Shown here: positions 25,260 through 33,658 of the stretch, in pieces
How the letters are laid out: each line of letters starts with the position of its first letter
How positions within the stretch are numbered: the stretch's first letter is position 1
Translations under genes and position numbers: made by a program
Assembly: GCA_904379015.1 (NCBI GenBank)
Contig: CAJFHG010000014.1
Location: 1 to 54,340 of the forward strand
Source: Candidatus Paralachnospira caecorum
GTDB taxonomy: Bacteria > Bacillota > Clostridia > Lachnospirales > Lachnospiraceae
Reading direction: 5' to 3'
DNA: 54,340 nucleotides
Notes under the pieces: generated by a model
What the model was told of the DNA's origin: nothing
The model's input: only the letters and a program-made list of their open reading frames with translations
Database searches by the model: none

Positions 25260-25313
25260 GAAAATGAGATACGCGGAGCCGGTGATCCGCGCCGCGGAAC
25301 ACAAGGCGCTGCC

Positions 25314-27662
25314 ATGGAGGACAGAAACGTGAACGGACTTACGGAAGAACAGGTAAAAAAGAGAAAAAGGGAAGGGCTGCAGAATCTGCCTGTGGACGCG
25401 CCGTCTGAGTCAGTGGGCCAGATCATTGCGGGTAATCTGTTTACCTTTTTCAACCTGATCTTTGTGGTGCTGGCGTTTTGTCTGATTCTGGTGGGGCATT
25501 ACAAACAGATGCTGTTCCTGATCGCTGTGGCAGTGAATGCTGTCATCGGGATTGTCCAGCAGCTTCGCTCCAAGCGGGTGGTGGATCAGCTGTCCCTGAT
25601 GTCGGCCTCCTCTGTCACAGCCGTAAGGGACGGAAAAGAGACGGAGCTGCATCAGGATGAGCTGGTTCAGGATGATGTGGTCATATTGAAGGCCGGATGT
25701 CAGATCCCCGCCGACGCGGTTGTGCTGGACGGGACGATCCGGGTCAGCGAGGCACTGATCACCGGAGAGGCGGACGCGGTTTACAAGAGACGGGAGGACG
25801 CCCTCAGGTCCGGGAGTTATGTCCTTTCCGGAAAATGTCACGCGAAGCTGACGGCAGTGGGAGCGGAATCCTATGTGTCAAAGCTGACTATAGAAGCAAA
25901 GAAAAAGGGTCTGAGGAAAAAATCGGAGATGATGAAATCTCTGGACAAAATCCTCCATGTGATCGCGGTGCTTCTGGTCCCCATGGGACTTCTCTTATAC
26001 TGGAAGCAGCACTGGATCATGGATCTGAGTGTTCCTGACTCAACAGTGGCCGTGATCGCGGCGCTGGTGGGCATGATACCGGAGGGACTTTATCTGCTGA
26101 CCAGCGTGGCGCTGGCACTCAGCGTGCTGCGCCTCGGAAAAAGCGGAACGCTGGTCCATGAAATGAGCTGTATCGAAACGCTGGCCAGGGTGGATGTGCT
26201 GTGCGTAGACAAGACCGGAACGATCACCGAGCCGGCCATGCGGGTCAGTCAGGTGATCTGTCTGGATGAGAACCGGTACAGCGAAGCCTTTGTGAAGGAG
26301 CTGATGGGCGCTTATTACACGGAGATGGAAGCGGATAATGAGACGGCCATGGCCATGAAGCGGTATTTCGGCCAGACAGCCGGATGGAAGGCCGATCGGG
26401 TGATCCCTTTCCAGTCTGCTTCAAAATGGAGCGCGGTTTCTTTTGCGGAGAAAGGAATCTTTGTGGTGGGGGCGCCGGAAATCCTGCTGAGAGAGCAGTA
26501 TCCGGAGCTTCTGGAGAGAATGGCGCAGCATCAGAAAAAAGGAGAGCGGGTGATCCTGGCGGGAGAGTATCAGGGGACCCTTCTGGAAGGACGGCCGCTG
26601 ACCGGCCGCCTGTTCCCCTGCGCGCTGATCATGATCGCCAACAATATCCGGGCAGAGGCGGCGGAAACCTTTCGCTTTTTTGAGAAGCAGGGGGTCGCGG
26701 TCAAAGTGATTTCCGGCGACAATCCGGCTGCGGTGTCGAGGATTGCCGCGAAGGTGTCCATACCGGAGGCGGACAAATATGTGGACGCGGGAACCCTGAA
26801 AACAGAAGAACAGCTCACAGAGGCCGCGGAGCGGTATACGGTCTTCGGAAGAGTGACGCCGGAGCAGAAACGGACCCTGGTAAAGGCGCTTAAGAAAAAC
26901 GGACATACTGTGGCCATGACCGGAGACGGGATCAATGACGTGCTGGCGCTGAAGGACGCGGACTGCGGCGTGGCTATGGCGTCGGGCAGTGACGCGGCCT
27001 GCCACGCGGCCCATCTTGTGCTGCTGGATTCTGATTTTTCGGCTATGCCCAGGGTGGTGGCGGAGGGACGCCGGGTCATCAACAATATTGAGAGAGCCGC
27101 GGCGCTTTTCCTGGTCAAAAATATATTTTCTTTCCTGCTGACCCTGATTCTTTTGTTTGCGCCTCTTACCTATCCGCTGACGCCGATCCAGCTTACCATG
27201 ATCAGTACCGTCACCATAGGAATTCCTTCTTTTCTGCTTGCTCTGGAGCCCAATGAGGAGCTGATCAGAGGAAAGTTTATCCTGAATGTGATGACAAAAG
27301 CCTTTCCCGGCGGGCTGACCAATGTCTGCGCGGTTCTGGCAGTGTCGATCCTGTGCGCGGTTTTCGGCTATTCTGTGGACGTTATGAATACCATGGCCGG
27401 AATTACTGTGGGATTTGTGGGACTTCTGGTGCTGGCGCAGGTCTGTTTTCCCTTTGACAGGAAACGGTTTTTCATCTGGGCCGCCATGTGCGCGGCGCTG
27501 GTGGCCAACATTCTGTTCCTCGGAAGGGTCCTGTATTCGCTGGTGCCGCTGACCTTTTTCCAGCTGGTGCTGCTGGCGGCCGTGATGGCTGCTTCCTATC
27601 CGTTTTTTATGGCGGCGACAAAGCTGGTGCCGTATCTTGCCGGCAAATGGAAGCGCTTGTGA
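25314..27662 (+). CDS. P-type (E1-E2) cation-transporting ATPase
   Basis: 782 residues. The actuator motif is TGEADAV (about 149), the phosphorylated Asp299 is in CVDKTGTITEP, the hinge is TGDGINDVLALKDADCGVAM, and there are membrane helices near 41-80, 222-272 and in the C-terminal third. It has no heavy-metal CXXC domain and no CPC, so it is not a copper/zinc P1B pump. The layout fits the shorter P-type ATPases near the Ca/Mg group found in Firmicutes. The ion is not determinable by eye. An alternative start is the GTG at 25329, which has GGAGG eight bases upstream, better than the ATG at 25314. It sits alone behind a palindrome-covered promoter and 67 bases before fabT. Confidence 0.87.
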   Translation: MEDRNVNGLTEEQVKKRKREGLQNLPVDAPSESVGQIIAGNLFTFFNLIFVVLAFCLILVGHYKQMLFLIAVAVNAVIGIVQQLRSKRVVDQLSLMSASSVTAVRDGKETELHQDELVQDDVVILKAGCQIPADAVVLDGTIRVSEALITGEADAVYKRREDALRSGSYVLSGKCHAKLTAVGAESYVSKLTIEAKKKGLRKKSEMMKSLDKILHVIAVLLVPMGLLLYWKQHWIMDLSVPDSTVAVIAALVGMIPEGLYLLTSVALALSVLRLGKSGTLVHEMSCIETLARVDVLCVDKTGTITEPAMRVSQVICLDENRYSEAFVKELMGAYYTEMEADNETAMAMKRYFGQTAGWKADRVIPFQSASKWSAVSFAEKGIFVVGAPEILLREQYPELLERMAQHQKKGERVILAGEYQGTLLEGRPLTGRLFPCALIMIANNIRAEAAETFRFFEKQGVAVKVISGDNPAAVSRIAAKVSIPEADKYVDAGTLKTEEQLTEAAERYTVFGRVTPEQKRTLVKALKKNGHTVAMTGDGINDVLALKDADCGVAMASGSDAACHAAHLVLLDSDFSAMPRVVAEGRRVINNIERAAALFLVKNIFSFLLTLILLFAPLTYPLTPIQLTMISTVTIGIPSFLLALEPNEELIRGKFILNVMTKAFPGGLTNVCAVLAVSILCAVFGYSVDVMNTMAGITVGFVGLLVLAQVCFPFDRKRFFIWAAMCAALVANILFLGRVLYSLVPLTFFQLVLLAAVMAASYPFFMAATKLVPYLAGKWKRL

Positions 27663-27685
27663 TTTTCCGGGAATTATGTTAATCT
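27657..27685 (+). promoter_or_regulatory. Possible weak promoter of fabT
   Basis: TTGTGA, 17 bases, TAATCT; the -35 box overlaps the ATPase stop. Weak match; read-through from the ATPase promoter is equally possible. No TTTGA-n3-TCAAA operator is present here. Confidence 0.3.
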
Positions 27686-27729
27686 GATGTCAGAGAACGT
27701 CGGATGCGCAGGGAAGAGAGGCGGCGGGG

Positions 27730-28194
27730 ATGGACAGCTACGATACCTTCAACCATATACTGGTGGAATTGTTTCATGATATCATGGATATAGAGGAAAA
27801 GGCGATCATTACAGACAGCTTCAAAGACATTACCAACAATGATATGCATGTGATCGAGGCCATCGGAATGGGAGCGCCGAAAAACATGTCTTCCATCGCC
27901 CGGCAGCTTCATGTGACGACAGGGACACTGACGATCGCCATGAACAGTCTGGTAAAAAAAGGATATGTGAAACGGGAGCGGAGTGAACAGGACAGACGGG
28001 TGGTATATATCATGCTGACCTCAAAGGGCAAGCTGGCATACCGTCATCATGAAGCCTTTCACAGAAAGATGACAGAGGCGCTGGTGGAAAATCTGAGCCA
28101 GGAGGATACTGAGCTGCTGGTGCGGGCCATGACCAATCTGAAGAATTTTTTTGAAAGTTATCGGAAAAACGAATCAGAATCACAGAGAAAATAA
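27730..28194 (+). CDS. fabT: MarR-family fatty-acid regulator FabT
   Basis: 154 residues. The winged helix-turn-helix spans about 45-110 (MSSIARQLHVTTGTLTIAMNSLVKKGYVKRERSEQDRRVV), with dimer helices at both ends. Aligned from memory to streptococcal FabT it shares the IEE..., FKDI...MH.I..IG, VT.GT.T...N.L..KGY, RSEQDRRVV, LT.KG and R.H..FH..M blocks, a closer match than to generic MarR proteins. FabT binds acyl-ACP and then represses fab genes. A matching operator lies before fabH at 7253-7271. In streptococci fabT sits next to fabH; here it is about 19 kb downstream, behind a P-type ATPase. No operator is seen at its own promoter. Confidence 0.82.
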   Translation: MDSYDTFNHILVELFHDIMDIEEKAIITDSFKDITNNDMHVIEAIGMGAPKNMSSIARQLHVTTGTLTIAMNSLVKKGYVKRERSEQDRRVVYIMLTSKGKLAYRHHEAFHRKMTEALVENLSQEDTELLVRAMTNLKNFFESYRKNESESQRK

Positions 28195-28229
28195 ATCAGA
28201 AACAGACGAAAAGACAGTGGAAATAAACG

Positions 28230-28267
28230 ATGCCGTCTGTCCGGAGCGCATACCGGGCAGGCGGCAT
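28230..28267. terminator. Bidirectional terminator between fabT and glgB
   Basis: A fifteen-base stem (ATGCCGTCTGTCCGG with CCGGGCAGGCGGCAT, two G-T pairs), loop of eight. The minus-strand exit is T-rich (CGTTTATTT), fitting termination of glgB. Confidence 0.72.
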
Positions 28268-28282
28268 TGTTGACTGAGTGTG

Positions 28283-30160
28283 TCAGTATTTGAAAATGGC
28301 GACGCCGTAGGCGGGAAGAGGATAGGCAAAGGAATACTTCCTGTCATCGCAGGACTGCTTCTCTGCCATGATCACCTGCTGTTTATTTTTCGGCAGCAGG
28401 CCGTCTTCATTGAAGAGCAGAGTGTATTTCTTCTTTTTCGGCACGCCCACCCGGTAGTCAGGTCTTGCTACAGGCGTAAAATTGCAGATGAAAAGAAGAT
28501 TGTTCCGTTTGCTGTAATTTTTCCGCACAAAGCTGAAAATGCTTCTGTCCGCGTCGTTGCAGTTGATCCATTCAAAGCCGTCCCAGTTATAGTCCTGGGA
28601 GTAGAAGGCAGGATATTTCTTATACAGGTGCAGCAAGTCCCGGTAAAAGGACTGAAGCTTCTGATGCTCCGGTTCTTTCAGAAGGAACCAGTCCAGCTCC
28701 CGCTCTTCGCTCCATTCCCGCAGCTGTCCGAACTCCTGTCCCATAAACAGGAGTTTTTTGCCGGGATGTCCCATCATGAAGGTATATCCCACCTTCAGGT
28801 TGGCGAACTTATCCGACAGATAGCCGGGCATTTTGTTGAGCATGGAACATTTCAGATGAACTACCTCATCATGGGAGAGGACCAGGATAAAGTTCTCGCT
28901 GCAGGCGTAAGTCATGCCGAAGGTCATTTTCTGGTGGTTGAATTTCCTGAAATAGGGATCCAGCTTCATGTATTCCAGAAAGTCGTGCATCCATCCCATA
29001 TTCCATTTGAAGGTGAAGCCGAGGCCGTCGTATTCCGGCGGCTCTGTGACTCTGGGCCACGCGGTGGATTCTTCGGCAATGATCATGCTTCCCGGATTTC
29101 TCTGCTTCATGATGCTGTTCAGGTGTTTGAAAAATTCAATGGCCTCCAGATTTTCATGGCCTCCGTATATGTTGGGGACCCATTGTCCGTCCTGTTTGCC
29201 GTAATCCAGATATAGCATGGATGCCACAGCGTCCACCCTCAGACCGTCTACATGGAAATTTTCCACCCAGTAGAGGGCGTTGGCGATCAGAAAGTTGGAA
29301 ACCTCGTGTCTGCTGTAGTCAAAGATTTTGGTTCCCCAGTCAGGGTGTTCTCCCTTGCGGGGGTCGGCGTATTCATAAAGGGGCGCGCCGTCAAAGTCGG
29401 CAAGTCCGTGGGCGTCTCTGGGGAAATGGGCAGGAACCCAGTCCAGGATGACTCCGATACCTTTCCGGTGCAGATAATCGACAAAATATCTGAAATCCTC
29501 CGGTGATCCGTAACGGGAAGTAGGCGCGTAGTAACCGGTGACCTGGTAGCCCCAGGAACCATCGAAGGGATGCTCCAGAAGTCCCATGATTTCCACATGA
29601 GTATATCCCATGTCCTTTACATAGGACACCAGCTCTCTGGCCAGTTCCCGGTATGTAAGGAAGTCATCGCCGTCCTTTTTCCAGGAACCGAGATGGATCT
29701 CATAAATGGAAAGAGGCCCCAGTGTGGGGAAGGAGGAATTCCTCGCGTCCATCCATTTTTGGTCTTTCCACTGGAACGAGGAGTCCGCGCAGATCCTGGA
29801 GGCGGTTCCCGGACGGAGCTCGGACCAGGAGGCATAGGGATCTGCTTTCATCAGAACCTGGCCGGTCTGGGTGGTAATGGCAAACTTGTACAGATCGCCG
29901 GGCCTGGCGTCTGTTGTGAAAAGCTCATGGATGCCGGAGGTCGCGACCGGCGTCATAATGTGCGTATCCTGCGACCAGTTGTTGAAATCTCCGGCAACTG
30001 CCACAGAGGCGGCGTGAGGAGCCCACACGGCGAAATAAACGCCGGTCTTTCCGTCAAGCCGGGCCGGGTGCGCGCCCAGCTTCCGGTAAATTTCATAATG
30101 AGTGCCTTCACCGAACAGATAACAGTCGGTGTCCGTAATAAACCCCGTAGTTTTTTCCAT
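28283..30160 (-). CDS. glgB: 1,4-alpha-glucan branching enzyme
   Basis: 625 residues. A CBM48 domain at about 25-115 (GVYFAVWAPHAASVAVAGDFNNW) precedes a GH13 barrel. Catalytic residues read as Asp310 (GLRVDAVASMLYLDY), Glu363 (IAEESTAWP) and Asp431 (LSHDEVVH). It moves glucan chains from alpha-1,4 to alpha-1,6 linkage in glycogen or in dietary alpha-glucan processing. It starts four bases after the stop of the neighbouring GH13 gene, so both are one transcript. No glgA, glgC, glgD or glgP lies in the window, so synthesis genes must be elsewhere. The length is typical of branching enzymes lacking the extra N1 module. Confidence 0.95.
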   Translation of the reverse strand: MEKTTGFITDTDCYLFGEGTHYEIYRKLGAHPARLDGKTGVYFAVWAPHAASVAVAGDFNNWSQDTHIMTPVATSGIHELFTTDARPGDLYKFAITTQTGQVLMKADPYASWSELRPGTASRICADSSFQWKDQKWMDARNSSFPTLGPLSIYEIHLGSWKKDGDDFLTYRELARELVSYVKDMGYTHVEIMGLLEHPFDGSWGYQVTGYYAPTSRYGSPEDFRYFVDYLHRKGIGVILDWVPAHFPRDAHGLADFDGAPLYEYADPRKGEHPDWGTKIFDYSRHEVSNFLIANALYWVENFHVDGLRVDAVASMLYLDYGKQDGQWVPNIYGGHENLEAIEFFKHLNSIMKQRNPGSMIIAEESTAWPRVTEPPEYDGLGFTFKWNMGWMHDFLEYMKLDPYFRKFNHQKMTFGMTYACSENFILVLSHDEVVHLKCSMLNKMPGYLSDKFANLKVGYTFMMGHPGKKLLFMGQEFGQLREWSEERELDWFLLKEPEHQKLQSFYRDLLHLYKKYPAFYSQDYNWDGFEWINCNDADRSIFSFVRKNYSKRNNLLFICNFTPVARPDYRVGVPKKKKYTLLFNEDGLLPKNKQQVIMAEKQSCDDRKYSFAYPLPAYGVAIFKY

Positions 30161-30164
30161 AGCG

Positions 30165-31523
30165 TTACCCCACTATTTTTAATATTTTGCTTTCGCAGCC
30201 CTCAAGCTGCAGGGACAGCTGTCCGTTTTCCACTGAAACAGGTTCCCCTGTCTGAAGATCCACGGCTTCTGATCCTCCCGACGGAAGCCGGAAATTCAGA
30301 AGCGCGGCCCCATCGTCTATGTTCACGGCAGTGATGATCTGCTCACTGTCCGATAAACGGGCATAAGCGTACTGACGGTTGGTCAGAAGAAGCTCCCGGT
30401 ATTCTCCGGTGCAGAGCGCCGGATGTGCTTTGTGGATGTGTGCCAGATCCCGCACATGGCTGCTGATATCCTGATGAAGCTCATTCAGCTCGCTGATCTG
30501 TTCCGGAGAAACAGCCGGACGCAGCATGTCGTCACAGTAAGGAGTCCTGGCGCCTTCGATCCCCCATTCGGAGCCGTAGTAGACAGAAGGGATCCCGGGC
30601 AGGGTAAAGAGCATGGTGTAGACCGTGAAAATATGTTTTTTGTTTTTCAGCTTGCTCATGATCCGGTCTTCATCATGGTTGTCCACAAATGTATAAAGAT
30701 TGATCCCCCGGTAAATGCCGCCGTTTTCGTCGGACTGACGGCGGATGGTATGGGCGATCTCAAAGCAGTTGTAATCATTGTGTCCGGAATAAAGTCCTTT
30801 ATGAAGCTCGTAATTGGTCACGGAATGCAGCATGGAGGAATTGGCCCAGCGGCTGTAGTCACCGTGGATCACTTCGCCCATCAGCCAGAAATCCGGCTTC
30901 AGCCGGTCGCAGTGGGCGCGCAGGGCTTTCATAAAATCAAAGTCCAGCACATTGGCGCAGTCCAGACGGATGCCGTCGATGTCAAATTCCTTTACCCAGA
31001 AGGAAACCGCGTCCAGCAGATAAGAGCAGACCTCGGGATTCTTAAGGTTCAGGGCCGCCAGCTCAAAATGGCCCTGCCAGGCTTCGTAGGAAAACGAGTC
31101 GCCGAGAGGACTGCCCTGCCAGAAATTCACATTTTTGTACCAGTCTCTGTAGGGAGAATGCTCCCGGTTTTCCTGAATATCCCGGAAGGCGAAAAATTCT
31201 CTTCCGGTATGATTGAACACCCCGTCCACAACGACCCGGATGCCGGCGTCATGGCAGAGACGGACAAAATTCCTGAAATCTTCGTTTGTACCGAGCCGTC
31301 TGTCCACGAGACGGAAATCTCTGGTATCATATCCGTGCTTGGTCGATTCAAAAAGAGGACCGATATAGAGCGCGGAAATCCCGAGTCTGACGAGATGGGG
31401 AATCCATTCATCCAGCTGGCGGAACCGGTCCGCTGCTGCCTCCGCGTGATTTTCCTTCGGCGCGCCGGTCATCCCAAGCGGATACATATGATAAAAAACG
31501 CTGTTGTCATACCAGGCAGACAT
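30165..31523 (-). CDS. Cytoplasmic GH13 alpha-glucan hydrolase (maltodextrin glucosidase / cyclomaltodextrinase type)
   Basis: 452 residues, no signal peptide and no N-terminal CBM, so shorter than classical neopullulanases. Barrel motifs are VVVDGVFNHTG (I), GIRLDCAN with nucleophile Asp188 (II), LMGEVIHGD with acid/base Glu217 (III) and FVDNHDEDR with Asp284 (IV). The Met-Gly-Glu and HDEDR versions resemble enzymes acting on maltodextrins. AGGAGG precedes the ATG. Downstream glgB follows after four bases: a two-gene unit remodelling intracellular alpha-glucan. Exact specificity (alpha-amylase, cyclodextrinase or isomaltase-like) cannot be fixed from motifs. Confidence 0.9.
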   Translation of the reverse strand: MSAWYDNSVFYHMYPLGMTGAPKENHAEAAADRFRQLDEWIPHLVRLGISALYIGPLFESTKHGYDTRDFRLVDRRLGTNEDFRNFVRLCHDAGIRVVVDGVFNHTGREFFAFRDIQENREHSPYRDWYKNVNFWQGSPLGDSFSYEAWQGHFELAALNLKNPEVCSYLLDAVSFWVKEFDIDGIRLDCANVLDFDFMKALRAHCDRLKPDFWLMGEVIHGDYSRWANSSMLHSVTNYELHKGLYSGHNDYNCFEIAHTIRRQSDENGGIYRGINLYTFVDNHDEDRIMSKLKNKKHIFTVYTMLFTLPGIPSVYYGSEWGIEGARTPYCDDMLRPAVSPEQISELNELHQDISSHVRDLAHIHKAHPALCTGEYRELLLTNRQYAYARLSDSEQIITAVNIDDGAALLNFRLPSGGSEAVDLQTGEPVSVENGQLSLQLEGCESKILKIVG

Positions 31524-31562
31524 CCTATATACCTCCTGTGTTTCTGAAATTTGATACGCAAG

Positions 31563-31585
31563 CGGCGCGGCCTGAGACCGCGCCG
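31563..31585 (-). terminator. Hairpin between DUF2508 gene and GH13 gene
   Basis: A perfect eight-base stem CGGCGCGG / CCGCGCCG with a seven-base loop and no T-run. It lies 40 bases before the GH13 start, so it may be a partial terminator or leader hairpin. Confidence 0.45.
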
Positions 31586-31601
31586 GTATGCCTTTATTTT
31601 A

Positions 31602-31838
31602 TCAACTGCAGGAAGTAAGGTCAAGATACTTTGCCTGTTTTAAAAGAAACTGATAGCGGATGCCCGCTGCTTTGATCGTATAGCTGTAGTAGTCTATGAG
31701 GAGCGGGTCTGTCACCTGATTGAAATTATCAAGGGCGCTGTCCAGAACCGTTTTGGTCTGCTGAATATCCTCCCAGAGCTCCTGGAGGGAGAAAGGGGTA
31801 TCCGGTGAATCCTGGGCGCGCCGGTACGGTTTTTTCAT
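31602..31838 (-). CDS. DUF2508 (YaaL-like) small protein
   Basis: 78 residues from the ATG at 31838 behind AAAGGAG; a longer in-frame start at 31979 is rejected as it has no site. The core TKTVLDSALDNFNQVTDPLLIDYYSYTIKAAGIRYQFLLKQAK carries the ID-Y-Y-x-Y-x-I/L-K-A signature of DUF2508. In B. subtilis the homologue yaaL sits in dnaX-yaaK-recR-yaaL-bofA. Here it is detached from those genes and precedes the alpha-glucan pair. Function unknown; soluble, helical, acidic to neutral. Confidence 0.8.
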   Translation of the reverse strand: MKKPYRRAQDSPDTPFSLQELWEDIQQTKTVLDSALDNFNQVTDPLLIDYYSYTIKAAGIRYQFLLKQAKYLDLTSCS

Positions 31839-31957
31839 TTTTGAACTCCTTTCTGCAATGTGCCGCCGGTTTGGAATTTCAGTACAAGTATGGCAGAAAT
31901 TGGATGATTCTATACATACCGGCTGGAAAGATCCGGGTAAAAAAGCAAAAAAACTGC

Positions 31958-31986
31958 TTGACAATCTGACAGCTTTCATGCATAAT
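31958..31986 (+). promoter_or_regulatory. Promoter of the Tad pilus operon
   Basis: TTGACA (31958-31963), 17 bases, CATAAT (31981-31986). It leads a ~85-base leader before the first tad gene. Confidence 0.8.
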
Positions 31987-32076
31987 TAGAGTCACCAATT
32001 CAAATCAGCCCGTTTTCAGGGCGAATTTCCCCATTTACAGAAACAATGTGCAGTGAAAAAGAACAGGAGTGTGAAT

Positions 32077-32577
32077 ATGCCGGACAGATGGCTGCTTCTT
32101 ACAGTCTGCGGAGCTGCCGCGGTGACAGACATTTTCTGGAGGAGAGTACCGAATCTGTGGCTTTTGTCTGCGTTTTTCACAGGTATGTGCCTGGCGGGAG
32201 CAGAGGGGTGCGCAGTCTATCTCCTGCGGGCGGCGGCGGTGTTCGCGGCGCTTTATCCGGTGTGGAGACTTGGGATGACAGGGGCGGGAGACGTAAAGCT
32301 GTGCTCTGTGATGGCCGCGTGGATGGGGATCCGGTCTTTCGCGGCCTGTCTGGTTTTCAGTCTTTTCTTCGGCGGCCTGATGGCAGCGGTCCACATGCTG
32401 CGCCGCAGGAATTTCCGCAGGAGATTCTCTTATTTCTTTGCCTGGCTCAGGCAGTGTATTTCCAGCAGAATGTGGGTTCCATACATGCAGATGACGAGAC
32501 CGGAAAAGGACAGTACGATTCCTTTTTCAGCGGCGCTGTCCGCGGGGTGTCTGCTGTGGGTGTGGAAACTCTTGTGA
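32077..32577 (+). CDS. A24 prepilin peptidase, CpaA/TadV-like (first copy)
   Basis: 166 residues; the ATG at 32077 has AGGAG seven bases upstream, better than the GTG at 32053. Membrane aspartyl protease with the two catalytic Asp in VTDIFWRRVPN (about 20) and TGAGDVKLCSVMAAW (GxGD, about 76). It would cut the leader of the Flp pilin and pseudopilins encoded downstream. A second copy lies at 39514-39945, which is unusual for one operon. The lead position in the operon suggests early production. Confidence 0.85.
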   Translation: MPDRWLLLTVCGAAAVTDIFWRRVPNLWLLSAFFTGMCLAGAEGCAVYLLRAAAVFAALYPVWRLGMTGAGDVKLCSVMAAWMGIRSFAACLVFSLFFGGLMAAVHMLRRRNFRRRFSYFFAWLRQCISSRMWVPYMQMTRPEKDSTIPFSAALSAGCLLWVWKLL

Positions 32578-32593
32578 AGAAGGGAGGAGTTTT

Positions 32594-33658
32594 TTGAAGA
32601 GAGGAAGATTTCGCCTGGGGATTTATGACCGGGATGCCTGGTACGCGAGAAGGCTGGGCAGCTATATCCAGAGGAGCTGCCGGGGGCAGCTGGAGATTAT
32701 GGTTTTCACAAGGCTCGAGACCCTCGGGGCGTGTCTTGCCTGCCGGGGAGCGGACCTTCTGCTGGCAGGGATGGATGCCCGCGGGATCTGCGGAGATTCT
32801 CCCGCGGTGCAGACTGTGTTTCTCACAGAAACGGCGGAGGAAGAGCAGCTTCCGGGTATTTTGAAAACGGCCCGGTATCAGTCTGCGGAGCAGATCTGGA
32901 AGGACCTGCTGGAGCTGGCGGGAGAACGGATCGGACAGGGCGCGCTGTTTCCGGAGAAACGGAGCGGAACGGCTTTTATCGGGATCTGCGCGGTTCCCCA
33001 TGTTCACGGGGATACGGTGCTGGGACTGGTCATGAGCAGGATTCTGGCGGAGACATCAAAAAAGAGAACGCTTTTTGTGACGCTGGAGGAATTTTCGCCG
33101 CTGGATGTGCTGGCCGGGCAGGAGAGAGACGGAGCGGGGCCGGAGCTGTCGGAGCTGTATTATTACTACAGCCAGGAGGAGCTGACAGGGGCGAGGCTCC
33201 AGTCCGCCGTCTGCCGATGGGGAGAAGCGGAATATATTCTCCCGGTCAGAATGCCGGAGGATCTGTACCGGGACGGAGATGCCTATGAGGCAGAATTCTT
33301 CCGGAGGCTGGCAGAGCTGGGCTCCTATGACCGGGTGATCATGGATATGGGAAACAGTATATGGGGAAAGGAAGGCGCGCTGAGATTGTGCGGAACGGTT
33401 TTTGCTCCGGCGGATGCCGGACCTGCGGGAGAGGTTTGCGTGACGCGTTTCCGGCAGTGGATGCGGGAGAAAGGCATGGAGGACTGCGTGGTTCCGGTCT
33501 TGATGGATCCGGATCTGAGAAAAACGGCAGGACAGCGGTCCGGCGCGGAGCAGGCCTGCCGCGGCCGGATGGGCCGGCTGGCGGAGGAACTGCTGGAAAG
33601 GAGCGGATATGGTGCTGGAAGAAATCAGGAGGAGACTGCTCGCGCGGCTGGAGCATGA
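32594..33658 (+). CDS. TadZ/CpaE-like localisation factor with degenerate ATPase site
   Basis: 354 residues from a TTG start behind GGGAGGAG. The N-terminal ~110 residues look like an atypical receiver-like domain (RLGIYDRDAWYARRLGSYI), followed by a MinD/ParA-like fold (AFIGICAVPHVHGDTVLGLVMSRILAE, then VTLEEFSPLDVL, YDRVIMDMGNSIW). The Walker A loop is degenerate: HVHGDT stands where GGxGKT is expected, so nucleotide binding is doubtful. TadZ proteins place the pilus machine at a cell pole or focus. The 3' end overlaps the TadA ATPase gene by 50 bases. The family call rests on context plus the fold pattern. Confidence 0.75.
   Translation: MKRGRFRLGIYDRDAWYARRLGSYIQRSCRGQLEIMVFTRLETLGACLACRGADLLLAGMDARGICGDSPAVQTVFLTETAEEEQLPGILKTARYQSAEQIWKDLLELAGERIGQGALFPEKRSGTAFIGICAVPHVHGDTVLGLVMSRILAETSKKRTLFVTLEEFSPLDVLAGQERDGAGPELSELYYYYSQEELTGARLQSAVCRWGEAEYILPVRMPEDLYRDGDAYEAEFFRRLAELGSYDRVIMDMGNSIWGKEGALRLCGTVFAPADAGPAGEVCVTRFRQWMREKGMEDCVVPVLMDPDLRKTAGQRSGAEQACRGRMGRLAEELLERSGYGAGRNQEETARAAGA

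Noticed and set aside
27663-27729. FabT autoregulation site before fabT
   Set aside because: No TTTGA-n3-TCAAA palindrome or close variant in this gap.
28280-29215. 311-codon plus-strand frame within glgB
   Set aside because: Antisense shadow; glgB catalytic motifs are intact on the minus strand.
30423-31547. 374-codon plus-strand frame within the GH13 gene
   Set aside because: Antisense shadow of a gene with all four GH13 motifs.
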